From positions 1-57,921 of the forward strand of contig RFVO01000004.1 in NCBI GenBank assembly GCA_009928005.1: a DNA stretch of 57,921 bases, in the 5' to 3' direction. Of this stretch, positions 8,889 to 16,184 are shown piece by piece. The notes beneath the pieces are model-generated. The model made no database searches. It was not told where the DNA came from and saw nothing but the letters and a program-made list of their open reading frames with translations. Position numbers and translations under genes: made by a program. This stretch comes from Chitinophagia bacterium. GTDB lineage: Bacteria; Bacteroidota; Bacteroidia; Chitinophagales; Chitinophagaceae. Each line of letters opens with the position of its first letter. Positions within the stretch are counted from its first letter, which is position 1.

Positions 8889-10145
8889 CTATTTATTATA
8901 GCTAATTTTAAATATAGCACCTTTAGTATCATCACTCACATAAATTGAGCCATCTGGACCTTGTGCTAAACCACAAGGTCTTGCTTTTGCCTTATTAGGA
9001 TTTGCTACTTTAGTGCCGTTTTCCATACCTGCAAAACCATTGGCAAAAATTTCCCATTCGCCAGTAGCCTTACCATCTTTAAAAGGTACAAAGGCTACAA
9101 AAAAACCTTCTTGAGGAAGTGGAGCTCTATTCCATGATCCATGAAAACTAATGAACGCTCCATTTTTATATTTCGCAGGAAATTGATTACCAGTATAAAA
9201 CAATACAGCCATAGGTGCCATATGCGCAGGAAATGCAACAACTGGTTCTTTAAACTCAGCGGATCCCTCTTTCTTGCTATCTCCACCATATTCTGGAGAA
9301 ACTATTTTTTTATGTTGACTAGGATCATAATAAACATAAGGCCAGCCTGCATTATCACCTTCTTTAATCTCATAAAAAGTTTCAGCAGGTAGTTCTGCAT
9401 TTTGCGCATCGCTATATAAATTAGGATAGAAACTATTTAATTGATCACGTCCATGTTGTGCAACATATAACTGATTTGTTTCTGTATTCCAATCTAAACC
9501 CAATACATTTCGAAGTCCAGTGGCGTAACGTTTACCATCTTTATAAGTTTGATTTTCTTTTGTACCATCAAATTTCCAAATACCTCCGGCAGAATCTAAA
9601 ATAGGACAAGGCATCATTCCTTGGGAACCTGGCATTCTATCTTTTTCTTGACAAGCATTTGAATAAGCACCTATGTTTACATATATATTATTTCCTTTAT
9701 CAAAAGTAATTGACTTTGAATTGTGTTGTCTTCTGTCAAGTAAACCACTAACAATAGTATGCGGCGTCAATGGATTTAACACTTCATCTTTGCTATCTAA
9801 TTCATATTTAAAAATGGCTTCATTAGAACTCGCATATAAACTATTTCCTTTAACAAAAATACCCGTGCCGCCATATTTCGCAAAACCATTTATTTTATCT
9901 GCAATGCCATCGTTATTAGTGTCCTCTAACCTTATAATGGCATTACCTTCTTTATTAGGATTATTTAATTTTGCAAAAACAATGCCTGATTTTGTAATGG
10001 TTATATGCCTTGCACTTCCTATGTTATTGGCATATAAATTAGCTTTAAATCCAGTAGGTAAAGTTAAACCTGCATTTTCTTGTGCTATAATATTCATACA
10101 AAAAGCAAATATGATAATGCTTACTAATTGAATTTGTTTTTTCAT
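8889..10145 (-). CDS. PQQ-dependent sugar dehydrogenase (glucose/sorbosone dehydrogenase family)
   Basis: A 418-residue exported protein with a signal peptide (MKKQIQLVSIIIFAFC, ending around IIAQ) and a six-bladed beta-propeller fold typical of soluble aldose/sorbosone dehydrogenases. Family landmarks include RHITITKSGIVF, a calcium-site-like DTNNDGIADK, ATGLRNVLGLDWN, the NAGWPYVYY segment and RPCGLAQGPDGSIYVSDD near the end. The substrate cannot be told from sequence. It lies 64 bases after hisC on the same strand and just before a cytochrome c, which fits oxidation of a periplasmic sugar with electrons passed to the cytochrome. There is no known link to histidine synthesis. Confidence 0.88.
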   Translation of the reverse strand: MKKQIQLVSIIIFAFCMNIIAQENAGLTLPTGFKANLYANNIGSARHITITKSGIVFAKLNNPNKEGNAIIRLEDTNNDGIADKINGFAKYGGTGIFVKGNSLYASSNEAIFKYELDSKDEVLNPLTPHTIVSGLLDRRQHNSKSITFDKGNNIYVNIGAYSNACQEKDRMPGSQGMMPCPILDSAGGIWKFDGTKENQTYKDGKRYATGLRNVLGLDWNTETNQLYVAQHGRDQLNSFYPNLYSDAQNAELPAETFYEIKEGDNAGWPYVYYDPSQHKKIVSPEYGGDSKKEGSAEFKEPVVAFPAHMAPMAVLFYTGNQFPAKYKNGAFISFHGSWNRAPLPQEGFFVAFVPFKDGKATGEWEIFANGFAGMENGTKVANPNKAKARPCGLAQGPDGSIYVSDDTKGAIFKISYNK

Positions 10146-10209
10146 ACTATTTATTGTTATTTAAAATATTATTTGAATTTAATTGAGTCTGTAATTTAAT
10201 AAAATTAAC

Positions 10210-11286
10210 TTAAACGGAGGTATTGGGAAATGTTATTTCTATCCAAGTTGCCATTGCATCAATTAATTGTGTATTTTCTTGTTCATTTCCAACTGTAATT
10301 CTTAAACTATCTGCACAATTCTCTAAACTAGACCTATCTCTTACGACAATACCCTTGGTTAATAAATATTGATATAAACCCCTTGCATTAGGAATTTTCA
10401 CTAATAAAAAATTAGTATCTGATGGATATACTTTTTCAACATAAGGCATAGATTCTATAACTTCTGCTAAGGCATTACGCATATCTACCAAATGCATTAT
10501 CATATCGTTCACTTGTCCTACTTCTTCTAATGCTGTTAAAGCCAATTCCTGTGTCATCTTATTTATATTGTAAGGTGCTTTTACTTTATTCATATAAGCA
10601 ATAATGTCTTTGCTTGCAAAAGCCATACCTAATCTAATACCAGCAAGCCCCCATGCTTTACTTAAAGTTTGAAGTACTACTAAATTGGGATAATCAATTA
10701 AAGACTGCGCAAAAGATTTTTGCTTAGAAAAATTAATATATGCCTCATCTACAACCACCAGCCCATTGAAATGATTTAAGATAGTTTCAATATCAATTCT
10801 GTCTAATGAATTGCCAGTGGGATTATTGGGAGAACAAATCCAAATAATTTTAGTATTTACATTTACAAGTTGTTCAATATGCGCGACATTTAATTGATAG
10901 TTCTCGAGTAAGGGTGCTGATTTAATTTCAATATTATTAATATTCGCATTCACTTCATACATAGGATAAGTAGGAGGACAAATAATTATGTTATCCTTAC
11001 CTGGTTCACAAAAAGTTCTAAATAAAATATCGATACATTCATCACTTCCATTTCCTAAAAATATTTGAGTAGCATGTATTTGCTTAATGTAGGCTAATTT
11101 TTCTTTTAATTTTTGTTGATAAGGATCGGGGTATCGATTATACCATTTAGTAGTAGGTGAACCCAAACTATTTTCATTAGCATCTAGTAATATATTTGCT
11201 TCTCCAGTGTATTCATCTTTGGCGGAAGAATAAGCTTTTAGTGATTCAATATTGGGTCTTACAATTTTTTTAATATCAAATTCCAT
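10210..11286 (-). CDS. hisC: Histidinol-phosphate aminotransferase
   Basis: HisC is the PLP enzyme that transaminates imidazole acetol phosphate. The 358-residue product shows LDANENSLGSP near the N-terminus, FLGNGSDECID, CSPNNPTGN, VVVDEAYINF and the PLP lysine in TLSKAWGLAGIRLG. It starts 4 bases after hisD, and three his genes here follow the usual order G-D-C. The expected next gene, hisB, is displaced about 1.8 kb by the dehydrogenase/cytochrome pair. Confidence 0.97.
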   Translation of the reverse strand: MEFDIKKIVRPNIESLKAYSSAKDEYTGEANILLDANENSLGSPTTKWYNRYPDPYQQKLKEKLAYIKQIHATQIFLGNGSDECIDILFRTFCEPGKDNIIICPPTYPMYEVNANINNIEIKSAPLLENYQLNVAHIEQLVNVNTKIIWICSPNNPTGNSLDRIDIETILNHFNGLVVVDEAYINFSKQKSFAQSLIDYPNLVVLQTLSKAWGLAGIRLGMAFASKDIIAYMNKVKAPYNINKMTQELALTALEEVGQVNDMIMHLVDMRNALAEVIESMPYVEKVYPSDTNFLLVKIPNARGLYQYLLTKGIVVRDRSSLENCADSLRITVGNEQENTQLIDAMATWIEITFPNTSV

Positions 11287-11290
11287 AACC

Positions 11291-12586
11291 TTATATTTTA
11301 GATTTTATCCATTCTACCCTTAATTCAACCGCATTACTATGCGCATGCAAACTTTCAGCTGTAGCCATTTCTATTACAGTAGGTGCAATGTTAGAAAGAC
11401 CTCTTTCAGTTAATTGTTGAAATGTTATTTTCTTTACAAAGCTATCTAAACTTACTCCACTATAGGCTTTTGCAAATCCATTAGTAGGTAATGTATGATT
11501 GGTACCACTTGCATAATCACCCACCGATTCAGGAGAAAAGTTACCAATAAAAATAGAACCCGCATTGATAATTTTTTCAGCTACTTGTGCAGCATTATTA
11601 ACTGATAAAATTAAATGCTCAGGTGCATATTCATTAATGATTGAAATAGCATCCTCTACTTTTGCAAGTACAAGTGCTTTTGAATTTTCAAGTGCCTTTT
11701 TGGCTAGGTCTTTTCTGGGTAAAATAGTCAATTGCATTTCTATTTCCTTTTGAACAGCTTCTACCAATTCATTAGTAGTTGCTATTAATAATACTTGACT
11801 ATCAGCACCATGCTCAGCTTGTGATAATAAATCGGCAGCAACAAAAGAAGCAATACTTGTTTCATCGGCGTAAACGCATACTTCACTAGGTCCTGCTGGC
11901 ATATCAATGGCCACCCCTTCTTGTTGTATAATTTGTTTAGCTGCTGTTACAAACTGATTTCCTGGACCAAATATTTTCTGCACTTTAGGCACCGATTTTG
12001 TACCATAGGCAAGTGCTGCAATGGCTTGTACTCCTCCAATGGTATAGACAGCAGTTACGCCAACTAAAGAAGCAGCATAAATAATAGCAGGATCAACTTC
12101 TCCTTTTTCATTAGGAGGGGTACATAAAATTATTTCTTTGCAGCCTGCTAATTTTGCTGGAATACCCAACATTAAAACAGTTGAAAATAAAGGAGCAGAC
12201 CCACCAGGAATATAGATACCCACTTTTTCAATACCTACTGCTTTTCTCCAACACCAAACACCAGGCATTGTTTCAATTCTTTCTTCTTTTTGAATTTGTG
12301 CACTATGAAAAAATTCAATATTTACTTTAGCCAATTGAATAGCCGTTTTTAAACTTGGCGTTAAAACCTTTTCAGCTGCATCAAAAGCAGAAGCACTCAA
12401 TTTAAAATTACTAATTGCTATTTTATCAAAAGCAAGTGTATACTCCGTAATAGCCACATCTCCTTTTTGCTTCACGGCTTGTAATATTTCTCGCACTTTG
12501 GCCTGCAAGGGAGTTGCATCAAATACAGGTCGTGCTAATAAACTTGGCCAATCTTTCTTTTTTGGCTCCTTAAATACTCGAATCAT
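11291..12586 (-). CDS. hisD: Histidinol dehydrogenase
   Basis: HisD carries out the last two oxidations to L-histidine using NAD and zinc. The 431-residue protein shows YIPGGSAPLFSTVLM, the FGPGNQFVTAAKQ segment, DMPAGPSEVCVYAD, LLSQAEHGADSQ (zinc-binding Gln/His) and the EHLILS and GDYASGTNHTLPTNG signatures. Its ATG shares one base with the hisG stop (TAATG), so translation is probably coupled. Confidence 0.98.
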   Translation of the reverse strand: MIRVFKEPKKKDWPSLLARPVFDATPLQAKVREILQAVKQKGDVAITEYTLAFDKIAISNFKLSASAFDAAEKVLTPSLKTAIQLAKVNIEFFHSAQIQKEERIETMPGVWCWRKAVGIEKVGIYIPGGSAPLFSTVLMLGIPAKLAGCKEIILCTPPNEKGEVDPAIIYAASLVGVTAVYTIGGVQAIAALAYGTKSVPKVQKIFGPGNQFVTAAKQIIQQEGVAIDMPAGPSEVCVYADETSIASFVAADLLSQAEHGADSQVLLIATTNELVEAVQKEIEMQLTILPRKDLAKKALENSKALVLAKVEDAISIINEYAPEHLILSVNNAAQVAEKIINAGSIFIGNFSPESVGDYASGTNHTLPTNGFAKAYSGVSLDSFVKKITFQQLTERGLSNIAPTVIEMATAESLHAHSNAVELRVEWIKSKI

Positions 12587-13440
12587 TATAATATCATTTT
12601 TTCAATAGGCACTACTAATATTCCTTCAGCACCTGCTAATTTTAACTGTTCTATAATTTCCCAAAAATCACTTTCGTCAATGACGCTATGTACACTACTC
12701 CATCCTGGTGTAGCTAGTGCCACCACCGTTGGACTTTTCATTCCTGGTAATAAAGAAATTATTTTTTCTAAATTATTATTCGGTGCATTTAATAAAACGT
12801 ATTTATTACGCTTTGCTTTTTTAACCGATTCCACTCTAAATAATAATTTTTGTAAAATTGCTTCTGCTTCAGGGACTAACGCTTCTCTTTTAATAAGAAC
12901 TGCTTGAGAATCTAAAATAGTTTCTGCTTCTTTTAATCCATTCATAAATAAAGTAGAACCACTGCTTACTAAATCACAAATAATATCGGCAAGGCCAATG
13001 CCTGGTGCAATTTCTACACTACCGCTAATTTCATGAATTTCTGCTTTAATGCCATGCTTGTCTAAATATCCTTGCACAAGTACCGGATAGCTTGTGGCAA
13101 TTTTCTTGCCCGTCAAATACTCAGGGCCAGTAAAATTTTCATTTTTACGAACTGCAAAACTAAGTCTACATTTTCCAAAACCTAAACTATAGGCCACTTC
13201 TACTTTTTTAGCTTTTTCATACACTACATTCTCCCCCACAAAGCCAATATCGGCAACGCCATCTTCTACGTATTGAGGAATATCGTCATCTCTTAAAAAA
13301 AATAACTCAATCGGGAAATTGGTCGCTTCTGCTTTTAATTTATTGACCCCATTTCCAATATCAATACCTGCTTCTTTTAATAAACGCATTGAATCGTCGT
13401 GTAAACGGCCCGACTTCTGAATAGCTAATTTTAATCGCAT
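12586..13440 (-). CDS. hisG: ATP phosphoribosyltransferase, long form
   Basis: HisG makes phosphoribosyl-ATP from ATP and PRPP, the first step of histidine synthesis. At 284 residues it is the long form with a C-terminal ACT-like regulatory domain (about residues 210-284), which normally binds histidine for feedback inhibition and does not need HisZ. Landmarks are the N-terminal AIQKSGRLHDDS, DIGFVGENVVYEK and the PRPP-loop-like DLVSSGSTLFMNGL. It is the first structural gene behind the hisL attenuator. Confidence 0.97.
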   Translation of the reverse strand: MRLKLAIQKSGRLHDDSMRLLKEAGIDIGNGVNKLKAEATNFPIELFFLRDDDIPQYVEDGVADIGFVGENVVYEKAKKVEVAYSLGFGKCRLSFAVRKNENFTGPEYLTGKKIATSYPVLVQGYLDKHGIKAEIHEISGSVEIAPGIGLADIICDLVSSGSTLFMNGLKEAETILDSQAVLIKREALVPEAEAILQKLLFRVESVKKAKRNKYVLLNAPNNNLEKIISLLPGMKSPTVVALATPGWSSVHSVIDESDFWEIIEQLKLAGAEGILVVPIEKMIL

Positions 13441-13461
13441 ATTATTTATATTATATATTTT

Positions 13462-13491
13462 ACTTGACTGACTATAACTTGACTGACTATA
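13462..13491. repeat. Perfect 15-base tandem duplication between his terminator and hisG
   Basis: The unit ACTTGACTGACTATA occurs twice in direct succession with no mismatch (13462-13476 and 13477-13491, plus strand). It occupies the untranslated stretch between the attenuator hairpin and the hisG start. It may be a recent slippage duplication or a paired binding site; the sequence alone does not decide. Confidence 0.9.
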
Positions 13492-13524
13492 AACTAAAAG
13501 GGCTTACTTGTTAGTAAGCCCTTT
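13491..13524 (-). terminator. his attenuator terminator hairpin
   Basis: On the minus strand AAAGGGCTTACT (13524-13513) and AGTAAGCCCTTT (13508-13497) form a perfect 12-pair stem around an AACA loop. A T-rich tail (TTTTAGTTT including stem Ts) follows. The U-tract is interrupted by AG, so it is weaker than the trp one. It lies between the hisL stop and hisG. Confidence 0.92.
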
Positions 13525-13562
13525 GGTTAAATATAGTTACATACCTACACCCATAGCCTACC
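13513..13562 (-). promoter_or_regulatory. Predicted his antiterminator pairing
   Basis: GGTAGGCT (13562-13555 on the minus strand), which includes the hisL stop codon, can pair with GGCTTACT in the 5' arm of the terminator (13520-13513). This gives 8 pairs of which 3 are G-U. Just upstream, CTATCC inside hisL can pair with GGGTAG, a possible protector hairpin. The geometry suits ribosome stalling at the His codons, but pairing is weaker than in the trp leader and is an inference. Confidence 0.6.
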
Positions 13563-13608
13563 CATTGGATAGCAAATGCAAATGATGTGTATGATTGTTT
13601 AATGTCAT
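13558..13608 (-). CDS. hisL: his operon leader peptide (16 residues, HTHHLH)
   Basis: The open frame reads MTLNNHTHHLHLLSNG and then TAG. Four of six consecutive codons (6 to 11) are CAT for histidine. It lies upstream of a strong hairpin and hisG, as expected for a leader that senses charged tRNA-His by ribosome stalling. There is no Shine-Dalgarno sequence. The ATG is only 4 bases past the -7 box, so the message probably begins at or within a base or two of the start codon. Confidence 0.91.
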   Translation of the reverse strand: MTLNNHTHHLHLLSNG

Positions 13609-13612
13609 AGTG

Positions 13613-13643
13613 CGAATTTACAACCCTTTTAGAAATTACCCAA
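13613..13643 (-). promoter_or_regulatory. his promoter (-33 TTG, -7 TAAATTCG)
   Basis: On the minus strand TAAATTCG (13620-13613) matches seven of eight positions of TAnnTTTG (C for T). TTG (13643-13641) lies 20 bases upstream, the same spacing as in the trp promoter. The predicted start falls at about 13608, the first base of the hisL ATG. A TTTG three bases further upstream gives a 23-base spacing as an alternative. Confidence 0.68.
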
Positions 13644-13711
13644 CAAAAAAGAAATATTTTGACTAATTTGCTAGCACAAATTTCATTAATTCACTACTAA
13701 CAATTGTTTTT

Positions 13712-14578
13712 ATGCGTATTCTGCCCCTAACGATGATATTAACGGTTCTTTCTTTGTCTTTTTGCGCTCAAAAAGAAGCACCGGCTCCTGCTCCTGTAGT
13801 AGTGACTCCCACAACCCCAACTACTCCTACAACTCCTACCACCCCCACTGATACTGCAAAAAAGTTGGTATGGTCGGATGAATTTGATAAGGGAAGTTTA
13901 CCTGATACCACCAAATGGAAATATAATATTGGAACTGGTTCAAATGGCTGGGGTAATAATGAGGCCGAATATTATACCAAAGATTCTACCAATGCAAGAA
14001 TTGAAAATGGTAACTTAATTATAGAAGCAAGAAAGGAAAGCAGAGGAGGTAAGAATTATACTTCTGCAAGATTACTAACTCAAGACAAAGCTTCATGGAC
14101 TTATGGCCGATTTGAAATAAGAGCTAAACTCCCTAAAGGTGTTGGTTCATGGCCTGCCATTTGGATGTTAGGTAGCAATTTTGAAGGACCAGGTGCTGTG
14201 GGTTGGCCTGCATGTGGTGAGATTGATATTATGGAGCATACTGGAAAAGAATTTGGTGCTATTAGTTTCTCAGCCCACTCTAAATTACTCAACTGGACTT
14301 TAGGTACACAAAAAACATATAAAACTAATATTGATAATGTCGATGCCTTTCATGTATATAGCATTGACTGGACCAAGGACATGATCAAGTTTTATGTTGA
14401 TGGTGTTTTGTATTATAATGTACCTAATGATGGAAGAGGCGTTGACGCTTATCCATTTGTTGCGCCCCAATTTTTACTTTTAAATTTAGCAGTAGGTGGT
14501 AATTTTGCAGGCAATACCATTGACGATAGCATTTTTCCTTGCAGAATGGAAGTTGATTATGTAAGAGTCTATCAATAA
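13712..14578 (+). CDS. Secreted glycoside hydrolase family 16 (laminarinase-type beta-glucanase)
   Basis: The 288-residue protein has an export signal (residues 1-20), a Pro/Thr linker of repeated TPT units (about 32-46) and one GH16 domain. The catalytic motif EIDIMEH is at residues 170-176, with Glu170 as nucleophile and Glu175 as acid/base, in the form with the beta-bulge Met typical of laminarinases. Flanking GSWPAIWMLG and the C-terminal MEVDYVRVYQ are family hallmarks. It should cut beta-1,3 or beta-1,3/1,4 glucans outside the cell or in the periplasm. A Cys at residue 18 is not a good lipobox (Phe before it). It is divergent from the his operon and 13 bases ahead of the lactonase gene. 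Confidence 0.92.
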   Translation: MRILPLTMILTVLSLSFCAQKEAPAPAPVVVTPTTPTTPTTPTTPTDTAKKLVWSDEFDKGSLPDTTKWKYNIGTGSNGWGNNEAEYYTKDSTNARIENGNLIIEARKESRGGKNYTSARLLTQDKASWTYGRFEIRAKLPKGVGSWPAIWMLGSNFEGPGAVGWPACGEIDIMEHTGKEFGAISFSAHSKLLNWTLGTQKTYKTNIDNVDAFHVYSIDWTKDMIKFYVDGVLYYNVPNDGRGVDAYPFVAPQFLLLNLAVGGNFAGNTIDDSIFPCRMEVDYVRVYQ

Positions 14579-14591
14579 ATTTAATAAAAAC

Positions 14592-15728
14592 ATGATTCAT
14601 TCTAAATTCGTTTTAGTTTTTATTTCTTTTAGCATTGCTTTGAGTTCAACGGCTCAAACAGCGACACCCGCTACTACTATATTATCTCCTAATTTATTAG
14701 TAGGTACTTATACAAAAAAAGGAAGCAAAGGTATTTATGTATTATCATTTGATACAGTTACAGGCAAGGCTACTGAAATAAGCCATACCGATGGCGCTAA
14801 TAACCCCTCCTTTTTAACCATCTCAAAAGACCATGGACAAGTATACGCAGTAAATGAAGGTAGTGATGGTAAAGTAAGTGCATATTCATTTATAGACAAT
14901 AAATTAAATTTAATACAAGAGAAAACAAGCAAAGGCGCCGACCCTTGTTATATTAGCCTAAGCCCTGATCAAACTAATTTATTTGTTGCCAATTATAGTG
15001 GCGGAAGCATTACAAGTTACCACCGCTTCGCCGATGGCCGTTTATCTAACCCACAACAATTTATTCAACACGAAGGTAAAAGTGTGAATGAAGCAAGACA
15101 AGAAAAAGCCCATGTGCATGGTGTATTTTTTTCACCAGATGGAAAATATCTTTTGACACCCGATTTAGGCATGGATGAAGTTTCTATTTATCCTTACCAA
15201 ACAAAAAATGGACCACCACTTCAAATACAAAAAGCAAGTAAAATACAATCAAGCCCTGGAGCTGGTCCAAGACATTTAAGTTTTTCAAGTAATGGAAAAT
15301 TTGTGTACGTGATTGAAGAACTAACAGGAAGTATTAGTGTTTATCGTTTTTATAAAGGAATCGCTAGCTTCATTCAAAAAGTATATACACATCCAAAAAG
15401 TTTTAAAGGTGTTGCTGGTAGTGCCGATATTCATTTATCGCCCGATGGGCTTTTTTTATATGCAAGCAATAGAGGTACTGAAAATAATATTATTTCTTTC
15501 AAAGTACTTCCCAATGGAAAATTAGAAGAGAAAAGTATACAATATTATAGTACAGAAGGAAAAGCACCACGTAATTTTACCATAAACAAAGAAGGTACTT
15601 GGTTATTAGTAGCCAATCAAGATTCAGATAATATTATAGCTTTCAGAAGAAATATTCAAACAGGATCATTAACGACCACAGGGGTCTCTATTAAATTATC
15701 TATGCCGGTTTGTTTATTATTTTATTAA
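14592..15728 (+). CDS. Lactonase-family seven-bladed beta-propeller protein (6-phosphogluconolactonase-like)
   Basis: A 378-residue exported protein with an N-terminal signal (ending near SSTAQ). Repeated propeller blades carry motifs such as VGTYTKKGSKGIYV, NPSFLTIS, LFVANYSGGSIT, HVHGVFFSPDGKYL, GPRHLSFSSNGKFVYV and LSPDGLFLYASNRG, typical of the Pgl lactonase family (YbhE type). The signal peptide places it outside the cytoplasm, so it is unlikely to be the housekeeping pentose-phosphate enzyme. It may act on sugar lactones. It is likely co-transcribed with the GH16 gene. Confidence 0.88.
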   Translation: MIHSKFVLVFISFSIALSSTAQTATPATTILSPNLLVGTYTKKGSKGIYVLSFDTVTGKATEISHTDGANNPSFLTISKDHGQVYAVNEGSDGKVSAYSFIDNKLNLIQEKTSKGADPCYISLSPDQTNLFVANYSGGSITSYHRFADGRLSNPQQFIQHEGKSVNEARQEKAHVHGVFFSPDGKYLLTPDLGMDEVSIYPYQTKNGPPLQIQKASKIQSSPGAGPRHLSFSSNGKFVYVIEELTGSISVYRFYKGIASFIQKVYTHPKSFKGVAGSADIHLSPDGLFLYASNRGTENNIISFKVLPNGKLEEKSIQYYSTEGKAPRNFTINKEGTWLLVANQDSDNIIAFRRNIQTGSLTTTGVSIKLSMPVCLLFY

Positions 15729-15754
15729 GAACCCCCTATTTAATGCATTTCAAA

Positions 15755-16138
15755 TTAATGCTGTTCAAACCAAACAGGCTTATCGGCTTGCCCATCTGCA
15801 TTATAATTAATAAATAATTCTTCCCCTTTTTTAATATCTCTTATAGTTATAATGGTAATAGTTTCAAATTCAATATCCATATCATATCTACAATTGGCTT
15901 TAATAGCATGATTATATATAGACACATATCCTAAAGCCACAGCTGCACTTTTATCATCTTCCCCCCATTCGAAAATATAATCATATAATAATGTTTCCTC
16001 CAATTTAATTCGTTGTAGTGGATCAAAAACAATTACAGGTGCTACTTCAATGATAGTCCCCATTGCAATAGCTTCCGTGGTAAATACACCACGACCCCTG
16101 CTGGGAGATGGTGCAATGGTTAGAAATGGGAGAATCAT
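15755..16138 (-). CDS. Small SET-domain protein
   Basis: The protein is little more than a SET domain. It shows GRGVFTTEAI near the N-terminus, the YNHAIKANCRYD segment in place of the NHS motif, and GEELFINYN at the end, the S-adenosylmethionine-binding core. The product would be a cytoplasmic lysine methyltransferase; no target is evident. I choose the ATG giving MILPFLTI, because a near-consensus -7 box (TATATTTA) lies just 4 bases upstream. An ATG six codons further up (16156) is the alternative. Convergent with the lactonase gene. Confidence 0.82.
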   Translation of the reverse strand: MILPFLTIAPSPSRGRGVFTTEAIAMGTIIEVAPVIVFDPLQRIKLEETLLYDYIFEWGEDDKSAAVALGYVSIYNHAIKANCRYDMDIEFETITIITIRDIKKGEELFINYNADGQADKPVWFEQH

Positions 16139-16184
16139 AGTATAAATATAAGGCATACTTTAGTATTTTTCTTAACTTGCACCC

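Noticed and set aside
13712..13770. Lipoprotein signal in the GH16 protein
   Set aside because: The Cys at residue 18 follows Phe, which does not suit signal peptidase II; called only as exported.
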